Assembly (NCBI RefSeq): GCF_040412085.2
Contig: NZ_CP115920.1
Coordinates: forward strand, 1-64,000
Source of the DNA: Vibrio sp. CB1-14
GTDB lineage: Bacteria > Pseudomonadota > Gammaproteobacteria > Enterobacterales > Vibrionaceae
Length of the DNA: 64,000 nt
Direction: 5' to 3'
Shown: positions 18,027 to 27,950 of the stretch, piece by piece
Layout of the letters: every line of letters starts with the position of its first letter
How positions within the stretch are numbered: the first letter of the stretch is position 1
Translations under genes and position numbers: made by a program
Notes under the pieces: generated by a model
Told to the model about the DNA's origin: nothing
The model's input: the letters and a program-made list of their open reading frames with translations, nothing else
Databases searched by the model: none

Positions 18027-19427
18027 ATGAGTCGCGCTAAACATTTTGATGCCATCGTAATCGGCAGTGGCCCAGGTGGTGAAGGGGCTGCGATGGGGCT
18101 AACTAAAGCTGGCCTCAACGTTGCGATCATCGAAAAAGAGAGCAGCGTCGGTGGTGGTTGCACCCACTGGGGTACCATACCTTCAAAAGCACTGCGTCAT
18201 GCGGTCAGCCGTATCATTGAGTTCAACAGCAACCCACTGTTTTGTGGTAACAACACCAGCCTGCACTCGACGTTTTCCAATATTTTGGGACACGCAAAAA
18301 CCGTTATCGATAAGCAAACCCGACTGCGCCAAGGCTTCTATGACCGAAATGAGTGCACCTTGCTATACGGAACGGCACGCTTTGTCGATACTCACAGCCT
18401 AGAGGTCACTAAGTCCGATGGTACTATCGATACTTATACGGCCGACAAGTTTGTGATTGCAACCGGTTCAAGACCGTATCGCCCTGCTGATGTCGACTTT
18501 AATCACCCACGTGTTTACGATAGCGATTCAATTCTTTCTCTTGAGCACGACCCTAGACACATTATTATTTACGGTGCCGGTGTCATTGGTTGTGAGTATG
18601 CGTCTATCTTTCGTGGCTTGGATGTAAAAACCGATCTCATCAACACCCGTGAGCGACTTCTGGCGTTCCTAGATAACGAGATGTCAGACTCTTTGTCCTA
18701 TCACTTCTGGAACAGCGGCATGATGATCCGAAACGATGAAACCTACGCCAAGATCGAAGGTACCGAAGACGGCGTCATCATCCACCTCAACTCAGGCAAG
18801 AAGATGCGCGCGGATTGCTTACTGTATGCCAATGGTCGAACAGGTAACACTGACGCACTCAATCTGGATGCCGTTGGACTAGTCGCGGATTCTCGCGGCC
18901 AGCTCAAAGTCGACACCAACTACCAAACCGACATCGACCATGTCTATGCTGTGGGGGATGTGATTGGCTACCCAAGCTTAGCGAGTGCGGCATACGACCA
19001 AGGCCGATTCGTAGCTCAAGCGATTACTCAAGGTGAAGCTGAAGGTAAGCTAATTGAAGATATTCCGACAGGTATCTACACCATTCCAGAAATCAGCTCT
19101 GTGGGTAAAACTGAGCAAGAGCTGACTGAAGCCAAGATTCCGTACGAGGTAGGACGCTCGTCATTCAAACACCTTGCGCGTGCACAGATCGCCGGTAAAG
19201 ACGTGGGAAGTTTAAAAATACTCTTCCACCGCGAGACCAAAGAAATCTTAGGCATTCACTGTTTTGGTGAGCGTGCGGCAGAAATCATCCACATCGGCCA
19301 GGCCATCATGGAGCAAAAAGGCGAAGCGAATACCATCGAGTACTTCGTTAACACCACCTTTAACTACCCGACCATGGCAGAAGCCTATCGTGTTGCTGCG
19401 CTCAATGGTTTAAACCGTCTGTTCTAA
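18027..19427 (+). CDS. sthA: Soluble pyridine nucleotide transhydrogenase
   Basis: A 466-residue flavoprotein that moves hydride between NADPH and NAD+ in the cytoplasm and drains excess NADPH. The FAD-binding GSGPGG motif is at 13-18. A second Rossmann motif, [13 protein letters not shown], lies near 180. The disulfide-reductase motif reads [13 protein letters not shown] (42-54), with Thr50 in place of the second redox cysteine. That substitution is typical of SthA and separates it from lipoamide dehydrogenase and glutathione reductase. GAGGA lies just upstream of the ATG. It is a monocistronic unit. Confidence 0.96.
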   Translation: MSRAKHFDAIVIGSGPGGEGAAMGLTKAGLNVAIIEKESSVGGGCTHWGTIPSKALRHAVSRIIEFNSNPLFCGNNTSLHSTFSNILGHAKTVIDKQTRLRQGFYDRNECTLLYGTARFVDTHSLEVTKSDGTIDTYTADKFVIATGSRPYRPADVDFNHPRVYDSDSILSLEHDPRHIIIYGAGVIGCEYASIFRGLDVKTDLINTRERLLAFLDNEMSDSLSYHFWNSGMMIRNDETYAKIEGTEDGVIIHLNSGKKMRADCLLYANGRTGNTDALNLDAVGLVADSRGQLKVDTNYQTDIDHVYAVGDVIGYPSLASAAYDQGRFVAQAITQGEAEGKLIEDIPTGIYTIPEISSVGKTEQELTEAKIPYEVGRSSFKHLARAQIAGKDVGSLKILFHRETKEILGIHCFGERAAEIIHIGQAIMEQKGEANTIEYFVNTTFNYPTMAEAYRVAALNGLNRLF

Positions 19428-19461
19428 CCTAATTGCAGTGCATAGCACTTTAGACCAATAC

Positions 19462-19495
19462 AACAAAGGCGACATCATGTCGCCTTTGTTTTTCC
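19462..19495. terminator. Bidirectional terminator between sthA and the MATE gene
   Basis: AACAAAGGCGACAT/ATGTCGCCTTTGTT forms a long perfect stem followed by TTTTCC on the plus strand. It sits between two convergent genes. Confidence 0.85.
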
Positions 19496-19513
19496 TTCTA
19501 CGCAGATGAAACG

Positions 19514-20860
19514 CTAAGCCAGTAAAAACTGACCGCGACGCCACTGGTAAATAAATATCACCGCCAACCCCAGACCTCGAATACCCATAAAGCTGAGCAT
19601 CGCGAACCAAAGTGCATGATTTCCTAAACTGCTGGCGGCAAAAAACAAAGCAAAGAAACAACACGTGGCGGCAAACATACTATTGCGCATATCTCTGCCT
19701 TTTGTCGCGCCCACAAAAATACCATCAAATAGAAAGCACCACATGGACACCAGCGGCATAGCAACCAGCCAAGGTAAGAAGAATTCCGCTTGCGTTTGCA
19801 CTGCGGCGATGGAAGTAATCATCGCAATCAAATCACTCCCTAAACCTGCAAATACCAGTGTCAGCAGCACACAAATAACCGCACTCCAGAAAAAGGTCAC
19901 GACAAGCGAATCAATGAGCTGACTGCGACTCTTGGCACCAATCGCTTTGCCTACCATAGCTTCCATAGCGTAAGCGAAACCATCCATGCCATAAGAAATG
20001 AGCATCAAGAAGCTCATCAATACCGCATTCGCCGCGACGATATCATCTCCAAATGCTGCGCCCTGAAAGGTCATAAAACTAAAAGTAGCTTGTAGGCACA
20101 ATGAACGAAGAAAGATGTCACGATTGAGCTTCACAAAACGTCCAATATCCTGACTCACATCAGAGGCCAATTGCAGCACATTTGGCAGGACTCTTTGACG
20201 CCAAGTGCGCGCGGCACACCATAGGCCAAATGCACAACCTGAGTAGTCAGCAATGACCGACGCCAAGGCCGCACCTTCGACTTTCCACCCCAAACCAATG
20301 ACAAACAAGACATCAAGGCCGATATTTACCAGGTTAGTAATGATCACCATCCACATTGGCGCTTTCGCGTTTTGTGTCCCTAGTAACCAGCCAAGAAGCA
20401 CAAAATTCATCAACGCTGCAGGGGCACTCCAAGCTCTTATCGCAAAATACTGATAACCATAATGCTTCACTTCTTCACTGGCAGAGCTAAACGAAAAAAT
20501 AACATCAGCGAGAGAGGTATGCACGAGTAAGAACAGCGCAGCAAACCCCAATGCCATAAGACTCCCCTGCAAAAACACCAGCGCAAGCTGGCGCGTATCA
20601 TTAGCGCCATAACTTTGAGCGGCGAGGCCTGTGGTCGACATTCTCAAAAAACCCAGCAGCCAGAAGGTGACACTTATCATGGTGCTGCCAAGCGCAACGC
20701 CACCTAAATACCAGGCGTGCTCTAGGTGGCCAATCACAGCGGCGTCAACCAGTCCTAATAGCGGGACAGTAATATTGGATAGCACCATAGGAATGGCCAA
20801 TAGCAAGACTCGGCGGTGCAAGGGCAGATCAGACAGAATGGTAATTGATTGTTGAAACAC
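19514..20860 (-). CDS. dinF: MATE-family efflux transporter, DinF type
   Basis: An inner-membrane multidrug/toxin extrusion transporter with about 12 membrane helices. The conserved N-terminal stretch AIPMVLSNITVPLLGLVD, then AVIGHLE and LRMSTTGLAAQS, is close to E. coli DinF. A GTG at 20860 is chosen because GGAG sits five to six bases upstream; starting at the GTG at 20887 would add nine residues. In E. coli dinF follows lexA, but here it stands alone, convergent to sthA. The substrate is not predictable from sequence. Confidence 0.85.
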   Translation of the reverse strand: MFQQSITILSDLPLHRRVLLLAIPMVLSNITVPLLGLVDAAVIGHLEHAWYLGGVALGSTMISVTFWLLGFLRMSTTGLAAQSYGANDTRQLALVFLQGSLMALGFAALFLLVHTSLADVIFSFSSASEEVKHYGYQYFAIRAWSAPAALMNFVLLGWLLGTQNAKAPMWMVIITNLVNIGLDVLFVIGLGWKVEGAALASVIADYSGCAFGLWCAARTWRQRVLPNVLQLASDVSQDIGRFVKLNRDIFLRSLCLQATFSFMTFQGAAFGDDIVAANAVLMSFLMLISYGMDGFAYAMEAMVGKAIGAKSRSQLIDSLVVTFFWSAVICVLLTLVFAGLGSDLIAMITSIAAVQTQAEFFLPWLVAMPLVSMWCFLFDGIFVGATKGRDMRNSMFAATCCFFALFFAASSLGNHALWFAMLSFMGIRGLGLAVIFIYQWRRGQFLLA

Positions 20861-20955
20861 GAACACTCCAGCACGTCGAGACTCCACTAGAAATGCTTTA
20901 GTGGAAAGGATACTTGAAGCGCTATAGTAACGTTATTTACAGGCGAGCACCGCAA

Positions 20956-21768
20956 CTACCACTCAATATTGACGATGTTCGGCGTGAGACGATGTCGATA
21001 GATGGGCAGCTTCGCCACCACTCGCTGCCAACGAGACCAGCGTTGACAATGCTTGTCGATGGGCGATTCAATCGAGACTTTGTATGTCCACGGTAGCCAA
21101 TGAAGCAACTTATCAAGCGGCTTTCTCATGCCATGTTGATAACGCTCACACCCCATCTTTTGCCCTAAGTGACTCGCTGTGAGGTCACCGGCCAGCACCA
21201 AGCAGGCTTTGGCATGTTGAAAGTGACACCCGATGGCTTGCACAAAGTGCGCTATTCGAGTCTCAGTTTGTTCCAGTAGAGCATGTTCACATACAACTAG
21301 AATCGGTTTGTCGGCAGGAATCAATAGCGTCGACAACCAGCTCATATCATCAATCGAGCCACAGATGAGTGAGTACCGCTCGCTTTTGTGAAACAACCGT
21401 TGGCGCCACACCAAATGCTCATTGGTATCGACTTCAAGCCAATGACAGCGGCCATTGTCCAAACGGTAGAAACGGGTATCAAGGCGCGCGCCGACATTAA
21501 TAACCCAACCATCAGGGTTGGTCTCAAGAAATCGCTTTACTTGCAAATCGCAAAGCTGAGTTAAGGTGGCATGCAATAGCTGACTTTGGTCAACGTTACC
21601 CGTGAGGCAATCGGGCGCCAGTTGGCAACGGCGACATGCATGGGCAGCGATGGGGTCATAGATGATGCCATCATCCAGCAAACTTTCACGACTGCGAAAC
21701 CACAGCGGCTTGAGCAGTTTGCTCGGTACATCTAAGGGAACGCTTTGATGATTGTTTCGATTGTCCAT
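20956..21768 (-). CDS. SAM-dependent methyltransferase, leucine carboxyl methyltransferase (LCM) family
   Basis: A 270-residue protein with the LCM-family fold. It has an N-terminal SRESLLDDGIIYDPIA segment, the SAM-binding INVGARLDTRFYRL (about 90-103) and WLEVD (110-114). Bacterial LCM-like enzymes methylate small molecules, often in secondary metabolism; the substrate here is unknown. The ATG at 21768 is chosen because GGAGGC lies five bases upstream; an in-frame ATG at 21813 lies inside the promoter region. Two Fur-box-like sites upstream suggest induction under iron limitation. Confidence 0.8.
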   Translation of the reverse strand: MDNRNNHQSVPLDVPSKLLKPLWFRSRESLLDDGIIYDPIAAHACRRCQLAPDCLTGNVDQSQLLHATLTQLCDLQVKRFLETNPDGWVINVGARLDTRFYRLDNGRCHWLEVDTNEHLVWRQRLFHKSERYSLICGSIDDMSWLSTLLIPADKPILVVCEHALLEQTETRIAHFVQAIGCHFQHAKACLVLAGDLTASHLGQKMGCERYQHGMRKPLDKLLHWLPWTYKVSIESPIDKHCQRWSRWQRVVAKLPIYRHRLTPNIVNIEW

Positions 21769-21794
21769 ACTGCCTCCATGCATAGAGGCATCGA

Positions 21795-21843
21795 TGATAA
21801 TCGTTCTCAACAATCATTTCAAGGCAAATGAAATTAGTTATCA
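21795..21843. promoter_or_regulatory. Two Fur-box-like sites upstream of the LCM methyltransferase
   Basis: TGATAATCGTTCTCA (21795-21809) matches the 7-1-7 Fur consensus TGATAATnATTATCA at 12 of 14 positions, with a perfect left half. TGAAATTAGTTATCA (21829-21843) matches at 11 of 14. Both lie in the 97-bp gap between the methyltransferase start and the Csr-type RNA terminator. Iron repression by Fur is inferred. Confidence 0.6.
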
Positions 21844-21865
21844 TTTACATATCAATTTCAGACGT

Positions 21866-22206
21866 AAAAAAAGCGACAGGCGGACCTGTCGCTTTCCATC
21901 ACCATAGGGGTGAAATTGTTGGCACTCTTTGAATGCCTCACAAATATCCATTTGTTATTTGTGCTTCCACTGCTAATTCTTGTTTGTCATCGTCCTGATG
22001 CGTTTTCACGATCCCTGGCAAAACCTTTTGCTCGAGTTCTTCCTAAACCCTGTCCATTTGTTTTCTCATCCTGAGAATAGTCGATCATCCGTATCTGCCC
22101 ACACTCCGAGTCTGAGCAATATCCTTATTATTATTTTTGGCGCTCCTCGCCAAACATCCTTGAAGACCTTCTTGGTCTGAAATCCTTGTGTCAGCATCCT
22201 GTCGAC
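21866..22206 (-). ncRNA. CsrB/CsrC-family regulatory RNA
   Basis: A predicted RNA of about 341 nt with 15 GGA triplets on the minus strand, many in hairpin loops, for example TCTCA-GGA-TGAGA, GGCGAGGAGCGCC and CATCAGGACGATG. Such arrays sequester the translational regulator CsrA. The 5' end GTCGACAGGATGCTGACA resembles the start of E. coli CsrB. The 3' end is a strong intrinsic terminator, AAGCGACAGG/CCTGTCGCTT followed by seven T, similar to that of E. coli CsrC. CsrC also lies near the polA-engB locus in E. coli. A promoter (-35 TTGTCT, 16 bp, -10 TAAATT) is placed correctly. Which of the several vibrio Csr RNAs this is cannot be decided here. Confidence 0.85.
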
Positions 22207-22213
22207 AAGGAAC

Positions 22214-22241
22214 AATTTACCTGACTCAGAATGGAAGACAA
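22214..22241 (-). promoter_or_regulatory. Promoter of the Csr-type RNA
   Basis: On the minus strand, TTGTCT (22236-22241) and TAAATT (22214-22219) are separated by 16 bp, which puts the start site at about 22207, where the GTCGACAGG 5' end begins. VarA/UvrY would be the expected activator, but no clear binding palindrome was found. The rest of the interval, 22242-22490, has no gene. Confidence 0.55.
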
Positions 22242-22489
22242 CCAAGCACAACGTTTTTTCTAGTTCGCAACAATACACAAACAATTAAAGTAATATAAAT
22301 CATAAACTTAATAATTATTAACGGCAATTTTGCGCTAACAAGTATGGCAAATATCTCACAAAGCATCTGGATAACTCGCCAATCACGCTCAAAGAGCATC
22401 AAGATCGAAGTGAGATCTGAATCACCCAGTGCGTGACACCACTACCAACAGATCTACCAACAACAACGCTACCCAAGCACCAAAAACAA

Positions 22490-22521
22490 CAATGCCCCTT
22501 CATCAGAAGAGGCATTGCAAG
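22490..22521 (-). terminator. Terminator downstream of cytochrome c4 gene
   Basis: The minus strand reads AATGCCTCTTC-TGAT-GAAGGGGCATT, then TGTTGTTTTTGG: a long stem with one mismatch and a T-rich tail. A second small stem (AAACTAG/CTAGTTT, about 22557-22595) lies closer to the stop codon. Confidence 0.65.
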
Positions 22522-22600
22522 CTCGGTTTGGCGTTAAAGAAACCCGTTTAGACATTAAACAAACTAGGTTAGGCTGCTAGTTTTTGTAACGCGGTTCGGA

Positions 22601-23218
22601 TTAGTGAAGACCGCCCACGTATTTAGAAAGAACGTCGATATCTTCGTCGTTCAGCTTTTTGGCGATATCACGCATCATAGCGTTCATGTCGTTGGCACGA
22701 TCGCCGCTGCGGAATTTCTCTAGTTGTGATTTCACATAATCAGCATGCTGACCAGAAATTTTAGGGAATCCTGATAGCTCAGTGCCGTTACCACGAGGGC
22801 CGTGACAAGCAATACACGCGGTAATTCCACGCTCAGCATCACCAGCGGTGTAAAGAACTTTACCCACTTCGACCACATTTTCAGGGGTACTATTGGCTGC
22901 GATTGGCATAGACGCATAGTAAGCCGCAAGATCCGCCATATCTTCCTCAGACAGTGGCATAGCCATACCACTCATCACAGGATCATAACGACCTTGTTTA
23001 CCGCCACTTGTCATACCAAGCTTTAGGTCTTTCAGTTGTTTTTCAATATATTTTGCGTGCTGTCCTGCGATGCTTGGGTACATCGTTAGCAGACTGTTAC
23101 CGTCCGCTCCATGACACGCTACACACGTTTGGGATTTTGCTTTACCAGCTTCAATATCGCCTTGGGCCCATACTGAGCAGCTGACTACAAGACTCAAGAT
23201 TAGCGCTAATTTTTTCAT
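22601..23218 (-). CDS. Dihaem cytochrome c4
   Basis: A 205-residue periplasmic electron carrier. It has a signal peptide (1-19, ending VWA-QG) and two haem-binding motifs, CVACH at 32-36 and CIACH at 135-139, in two similar cytochrome c domains; the size fits c4 cytochromes (about 200 aa). Family members pass electrons from the bc1 complex to terminal oxidases such as cbb3. The same gene lies beside engB and polA in other vibrios, as I recall. It is divergent from engB. Confidence 0.93.
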   Translation of the reverse strand: MKKLALILSLVVSCSVWAQGDIEAGKAKSQTCVACHGADGNSLLTMYPSIAGQHAKYIEKQLKDLKLGMTSGGKQGRYDPVMSGMAMPLSEEDMADLAAYYASMPIAANSTPENVVEVGKVLYTAGDAERGITACIACHGPRGNGTELSGFPKISGQHADYVKSQLEKFRSGDRANDMNAMMRDIAKKLNDEDIDVLSKYVGGLH

Positions 23219-23425
23219 GACATTCCATTATAATTATCAAGCTTCCAGTACCACTATACGCCTCGCTAAACCCTACAGATTGGTGTCAAAGGGACAAAAT
23301 AAGGTAACGCGGGCAATTAATACCGATCATGGTACAATGTGTGGCCATATGCCGAGCACGGTTATTTTACACAATTTCACAAAAAAGTAATCAATCGACT
23401 ACACAAAGTCGAGATGGAGTTAACA

Positions 23426-24082
23426 GTGAGCGTAAAAATTCATTATCAAAACACGCATTTCATTACAAGTGCACCCGATATTCGTCACTTGCCAGAGGAT
23501 GAAGGGATCGAAATTGCGTTTGCAGGACGCTCCAATGCAGGTAAATCCAGTTCACTGAACCGCCTTACTAACCAAAGAGCGCTGGCGAAAACCAGTAAAA
23601 CACCAGGCCGTACCCAATTGATTAACCTTTTCAAGGTTGACGAAGGTTGTCACATCGTTGACTTACCTGGATACGGCTTTGCTCAAGTTCCTCTTGAGAT
23701 GAAAAAGAAATGGCAAAAATCGCTAGGCGAATATTTGCAGAAACGTCGTTGCCTGAAAGGCCTAGTGGTACTGATGGACATTCGTCACCCAATGAAAGAT
23801 CTTGACCAGCAGTTAATTGAATGGGCTGTTGAGTCTGGTATTCCAGTTCAGGTTCTTCTGACGAAAGCAGACAAATTGAAAAGTGGTGCTCGCAAAGCAC
23901 AAGTGTTGAAGATACGTGAGGCAGCACTGGCGTTTGGCGGTGATGTGCAAGTCGATCCGTTTTCGTCACTAAAAGGCATCGGTGTTGATCAATTACGAAA
24001 TAAACTCGACACCTGGTTTGCGCCAGCGTTTGCACACCTTGAGCAATCTGACGATTTAGAAGGTGGTGAGCAAGACGCTTAA
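23426..24082 (+). CDS. engB: Ribosome-biogenesis GTPase EngB/YsxC (YihA)
   Basis: A 218-residue essential-type GTPase for 50S subunit assembly. G1 P-loop GRSNAGKS (about 34-41), G2 region [10 protein letters not shown]3 DLPGYG and G4 TKAD are all present in the usual order. The GTG at 23426 is chosen: GGAG lies eight bases upstream and the protein then begins [12 protein letters not shown], as in relatives. Longer in-frame starts (from 23339) lack family similarity. It is convergent with the spf/polA unit. Confidence 0.95.
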   Translation: MSVKIHYQNTHFITSAPDIRHLPEDEGIEIAFAGRSNAGKSSSLNRLTNQRALAKTSKTPGRTQLINLFKVDEGCHIVDLPGYGFAQVPLEMKKKWQKSLGEYLQKRRCLKGLVVLMDIRHPMKDLDQQLIEWAVESGIPVQVLLTKADKLKSGARKAQVLKIREAALAFGGDVQVDPFSSLKGIGVDQLRNKLDTWFAPAFAHLEQSDDLEGGEQDA

Positions 24083-24158
24083 CTATCTTTGGTGGTAAAA
24101 CTATCTTTTAGTGGTAAAACTATCTTTTAGTGGTAAAACTATCTTTCGGTAGTAAAAC
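24082..24158 (+). repeat. Four tandem copies of an 18-19 bp unit after engB
   Basis: Units begin ACTATC at 24082, 24100, 24119 and 24138. The two central copies are identical (actatcttttagtggtaaa) and the outer two vary slightly. The array starts at the engB stop codon region. A slipped-strand duplication is the simple explanation. Confidence 0.9.
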
Positions 24159-24177
24159 ATCGTTCTACAGAAACAAA

Positions 24178-24400
24178 ACGCCCCGCCTTCCTGGCAGGGC
24201 AATGGGAGAGAGAAGATTTAGTATTATTGTTTGTTCCAAGCATCTATGAAGCTTTCAAACAATGCAATCACCAGCCATACAAAGTGTGAGCTAGTCTTCT
24301 CTTACCATCCCAATTCCCACAATACTCACAACCCAATAAAGTCTTATATTTCAGATAGTAAAACCCTGGTTACTCGCTGCTTTTCTACGCTTGATTCTAG
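24178..24400 (-). ncRNA. Possible small RNA between spf and engB
   Basis: On the minus strand there is a perfect TATAAT (24407-24412) with a weak -35, then about 200 nt without coding potential. It ends in a GC-rich hairpin, GCCCTGCC/GGCGGGGC, followed by GTTTTGTTTC (about 24178-24206). The motif TACAAAGTGTGA occurs in this interval and again over the promoter. An RNA adjacent to spf (VSsrna24) was reported in Aliivibrio salmonicida, as I recall; whether this is the same cannot be judged here. Confidence 0.3.
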
Positions 24401-24517
24401 TTGAGAATTATACAAAGTGTGAAGGTCGTTTAATTACAGAATTTGGTAATCAAATGTCGTAATGACGAAGAGAGAAAAGTGAGAAGAAGGGCGCTAAAAA
24501 ATTTTCTTTGCCACAAG

Positions 24518-24622
24518 AAAAAACGCCCCAGTCAAATACTGACTGGGGCGGCTGAATCAGCCTAATCCAATAACGTGAAACAAAAGGTCTGAAAGATAGA
24601 ACATCTTACCTCTGTACCCTAC
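24518..24622 (-). ncRNA. spf: Spot 42 small RNA
   Basis: The minus strand from 24622 begins GTAGGGTACAGAGGTAAGA and continues with TCTATCTTTCAGACCTTTT, nearly identical to E. coli Spot 42. It ends with the terminator CGCCCCAGTCAG/CTGACTGGGGCG and a run of T. Spot 42 is an Hfq-dependent RNA, repressed by CRP-cAMP, that tunes carbon catabolism (galK and others). It lies directly downstream of polA, the conserved position. Upstream TACATT and a TGATCAC half-site fit a CRP-overlapped promoter. Confidence 0.96.
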
Positions 24623-24735
24623 GCGTTCTAATGTACAACAAGTGATCAGAAAATGAAACTATTTTTGTAGTTTTTTTTCATGAAGTTTTTGTTAATAGAC
24701 ATAAGTCGCTTAGATGCATGAACTTTTTTAACATC

Positions 24736-24763
24736 AAAAAAAAGCCAGCGACTGTGCGCTGGC
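24736..24763 (-). terminator. polA terminator
   Basis: The minus strand reads GCCAGCG-CACAGT-CGCTGGC followed by eight T, directly downstream of the polA stop codon. Confidence 0.85.
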
Positions 24764-24797
24764 TCATGTTAATTTAATAATTTAGCTCAAAATATGA

Positions 24798-27587
24798 CTA
24801 ATGAGCCTGATCCCAGTTGTCTCCGTGACCAGAGTCAGCAACAAGTGGAACAGCCAATTCTGCTGCAGATTCCATCAATTTTTGTACTTTACTTTCAATT
24901 TCGCCTAAAGATGACGATTCCACTTCAAAGACCAGTTCATCGTGCACTTGCATCAGTAGTTTCACCTTGCCATCACCTTCAGCTTGGATCCATTCATCCA
25001 CCAACAACATCGCTTTCTTAATGATGTCCGCGGCAGTACCTTGCATTGGCGCATTGATTGCCGCACGCTCCGCCGCTTTGCGACGCATACCATTACGAGA
25101 CTTAATCTCAGGTAAGTGCAGTCTGCGGCCAAAGATGGTTTCAACGTAGCCTTTCTCACTCGCTAACACTCGCGTGTCTTCCATATACTGCATCACGCCT
25201 GGATAACGCTCGAAGTAAGTATCCATATATTGCTGCGCCTCACCACGAGGAATACCGAGCTGCTTAGACAGACCAAACGCACTCATGCCATAGATAAGTC
25301 CGAAGTTAACCGCTTTGGCACGGCGACGCTGTTCACTGGTGACTTGCTCAATATCGACACCAATGATCTCCGCCGCTGTGGCAGCGTGGATATCTTTACC
25401 TTGTCTAAACGCATCCAGTAGCGCCTTATCACCTGACAAGTGCGCCATGATACGAAGTTCAATCTGAGAGTAATCCACCGCAAGGATCTTCCAGCCATGC
25501 GGAGCCACAAACGCCTGACGAATGCGTCGGCCTTCATCGTTACGGATAGGAATATTCTGCAAGTTTGGATCGGTCGATGACAAACGACCGGTTGCAGTGA
25601 CAGCCTGATGATAAGACGTGTGTACTCGACCCGTTTCTGGGTTGATCATCTTCGGTAGCTTGTCTGTGTAGGTGGACTTGAGTTTAGCTAGGCCGCGATA
25701 CTCCAAAATCAACTTAGGCAGTGGGTAATCCAACGCCAACTCTTGCAGCACCTCTTCATTGGTAGAAGGTGCGCCTGATGGCGTTTTCTTAAGTACCGGC
25801 AAGCCCATTTTCTCAAAGAAGATCGCTTGCAGCTGCTTAGGCGAGCTCAAGTTAAACTCTTCGCCAGCAATCTCATAGGCTTTCTGCTCCAGCTCATCAA
25901 GACGCGCCGCGATCTCTTGAGATTGAGCGCCCAAAAGCATGTCATCAATCAGTACACCGGTGCGCTCGATACGAGATAACACAGGCACCAACGGTACTTC
26001 GATGTCTTGATAGACACGATTCAGTGCTTCGTTTTTCTCAAGCTCTGCATTGATGCGCTGGTGAAGACGCAAAGTCACATCCGCATCTTCTGCCGCGTAT
26101 GGTGCTGCCTGATCCATCTCGATTTGGTTGAAAGTCAGTTTCGATTTGCCTTTACCGGCAATTTGCTCGAATGAGATGCAGCTATGCTGCAAAAAGCGCA
26201 GTGCCAAGCTGTCCATATCGTGCTTACCGCCGACGCTGTTGTAGACGTAAGAAGCAAGCATGGTGTCGTATTTAATGCCCTTAAGCTCAATACCATAGCG
26301 TGTAATCACACTGGCGTCATACTTCAGGTTTTGACCGACTTTCACTACGTTGTCGTCTTCAAGCAACGGCTTTAATTGCTCAAGAACCCAATCACGGTCA
26401 AGCTGCTCTGGTGCGCCCATGTAGTCGTGAGCAACAGGCAGATAAGCGGCCACGCCTTCTTCGGTCGCAAACGACAGACCGATAAGATTCGCCACCATAT
26501 AATCTAAGCTGTCCGTCTCAGTATCAAACGCAATCACAGAAGCCGATTTTAGCTTCTCTAGCCACTCAGCAAACTGCTCTTCGGTTAGGATGGTTTCGTA
26601 CTGGCTGCGGTCAATTTTTACTGCTGATGTGTCCATCGCTGGAGCATCATCATCGCTAGAAATACGTTTTGCTGCACTCTCCACCGCTTGCACTTCACCT
26701 GTGCCGCCTTCAAGAAGCTCATTGAGCCAAGATTTAAAGGTCAATTGGCCGTACAGCTTGGTCAGTTCATCAACGTTTGGTGTCTCTTTCAGCAGAGATT
26801 CAGGCGTGCAATCGAGTTCCACATCCAGTTTGATGGTCGCCAGATCATAAGAAAGTAATGCATTTTCTTTGTTCTCGGTAAGCTTCTTAGCCATGGTTTT
26901 TGAACCACGAAAGCCAAGAGGGGCGATATCATCGAGTCTATCGTATAGGTCTTTAATGCCGCCGATACCTTGCAATAGTGCTGTTGCTGTTTTGTCACCT
27001 ACGCCTGGTACACCTGGGATGTTATCCACTTTATCGCCCATCAGTGCCAGATAGTCGATAATAAGCTCAGGTGGAATACCAAACTTATCCACTACGCCTG
27101 CTCTGTCCATCACCACATTGGTCATGGTGTTGATAAGGGTAACGTTGTCATCAACCAGTTGAGCCATATCTTTATCGCCCGTGCTGATCAATACTGGCAT
27201 ACTCGCTTGTGAAGCTTGATGCGCCAAAGTACCAATGACATCATCCGCTTCCACGCCAGGTACACAGATAAGCGGTAGACCCATAGCACGAATCACTTTA
27301 TGCAAAGGTTCAATTTGGCAACGAAGATCATCCGGCATAGGCGGACGGTTTGCCTTGTACTCAGGGTACATATCATCACGGAATGTTTTGCCTTTGGCAT
27401 CAAACACCACCGCGATACGATCAGAGGCAAACTGACGCATCATGCTTCTTAGCATGTTAACAACACCGTAAACCGCATTGGTTGGGATTTCGCCATTGCT
27501 CATCGTTTCTGGATAAGCATGAAATGCTCGATAGAGATAAGAAGAACCATCGATAAGGATCAATGGGTTGTCTGGTATTTGCGCCAT
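24798..27587 (-). CDS. polA: DNA polymerase I
   Basis: A 929-residue repair and Okazaki-fragment polymerase. The 5'-3' exonuclease domain spans about 1-300. The 3'-5' exonuclease lies around 340-520, with the DTETD motif showing intact acidic catalytic residues. The polymerase domain has motif [17 protein letters not shown] and motif [11 protein letters not shown]. The length equals the family norm (928 in E. coli). It is transcribed leftward, followed by spf, as in enterobacteria. Confidence 0.98.
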   Translation of the reverse strand: MAQIPDNPLILIDGSSYLYRAFHAYPETMSNGEIPTNAVYGVVNMLRSMMRQFASDRIAVVFDAKGKTFRDDMYPEYKANRPPMPDDLRCQIEPLHKVIRAMGLPLICVPGVEADDVIGTLAHQASQASMPVLISTGDKDMAQLVDDNVTLINTMTNVVMDRAGVVDKFGIPPELIIDYLALMGDKVDNIPGVPGVGDKTATALLQGIGGIKDLYDRLDDIAPLGFRGSKTMAKKLTENKENALLSYDLATIKLDVELDCTPESLLKETPNVDELTKLYGQLTFKSWLNELLEGGTGEVQAVESAAKRISSDDDAPAMDTSAVKIDRSQYETILTEEQFAEWLEKLKSASVIAFDTETDSLDYMVANLIGLSFATEEGVAAYLPVAHDYMGAPEQLDRDWVLEQLKPLLEDDNVVKVGQNLKYDASVITRYGIELKGIKYDTMLASYVYNSVGGKHDMDSLALRFLQHSCISFEQIAGKGKSKLTFNQIEMDQAAPYAAEDADVTLRLHQRINAELEKNEALNRVYQDIEVPLVPVLSRIERTGVLIDDMLLGAQSQEIAARLDELEQKAYEIAGEEFNLSSPKQLQAIFFEKMGLPVLKKTPSGAPSTNEEVLQELALDYPLPKLILEYRGLAKLKSTYTDKLPKMINPETGRVHTSYHQAVTATGRLSSTDPNLQNIPIRNDEGRRIRQAFVAPHGWKILAVDYSQIELRIMAHLSGDKALLDAFRQGKDIHAATAAEIIGVDIEQVTSEQRRRAKAVNFGLIYGMSAFGLSKQLGIPRGEAQQYMDTYFERYPGVMQYMEDTRVLASEKGYVETIFGRRLHLPEIKSRNGMRRKAAERAAINAPMQGTAADIIKKAMLLVDEWIQAEGDGKVKLLMQVHDELVFEVESSSLGEIESKVQKLMESAAELAVPLVADSGHGDNWDQAH

Positions 27588-27949
27588 GTTTAGTCGTCCA
27601 AAATTTTTGGTAGTGATCTATAAGGATGCCATGACTCGCAGTGCGATGCTACGCTCTTTCACTGTCTATATACACAGTTACCAAATTAAACTGCGCTCTC
27701 GCACCCCTCAGCCTGTGGATAAATCTGTTTATAGAGTTGTTTTAACAAATGATAAAGTTATTCAAGGTCATCAAAAAACAAATATAAGCCACTGTAATTA
27801 AAGCATTAAATATCAGATCCCCCACCCTTCCCATGATCCTTCTCGGATCATGCCATGTGGAAAACCTAATTTTGCGTTTAATGTCAGCGATAGGATTATA
27901 TTCTAGTCAGAGTGTGCAATTAATCTGCAAAGAGTAGATAGAAAAAAAG
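27588..27949. other. Non-coding interval upstream of polA
   Basis: About 360 bp between the polA start and the RyhB terminator. A perfect hairpin, CATGATCC/GGATCATG, sits at 27832-27852 without a T-run. The polA promoter should be here, but I cannot point to it with confidence. No gene is supported. Confidence 0.4.
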
Positions 27950-27950
27950 C

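Noticed and set aside
22066..22284. 72-codon minus-strand frame
   Set aside because: It lies within and upstream of the Csr-type RNA, whose GGA-rich loops and terminator explain the sequence better.
24082..24158. Tandem repeats considered as a CRISPR array
   Set aside because: Units are 18-19 bp without distinct spacers, and no cas genes are near.
27568..27801. 77-codon plus-strand frame upstream of polA
   Set aside because: It starts inside polA in antisense, has no ribosome-binding site and shows no domain.
27832..27852. Hairpin CATGATCC/GGATCATG considered as a terminator
   Set aside because: There is no T-run on either strand and no transcript that would need ending; left as an unexplained inverted repeat.
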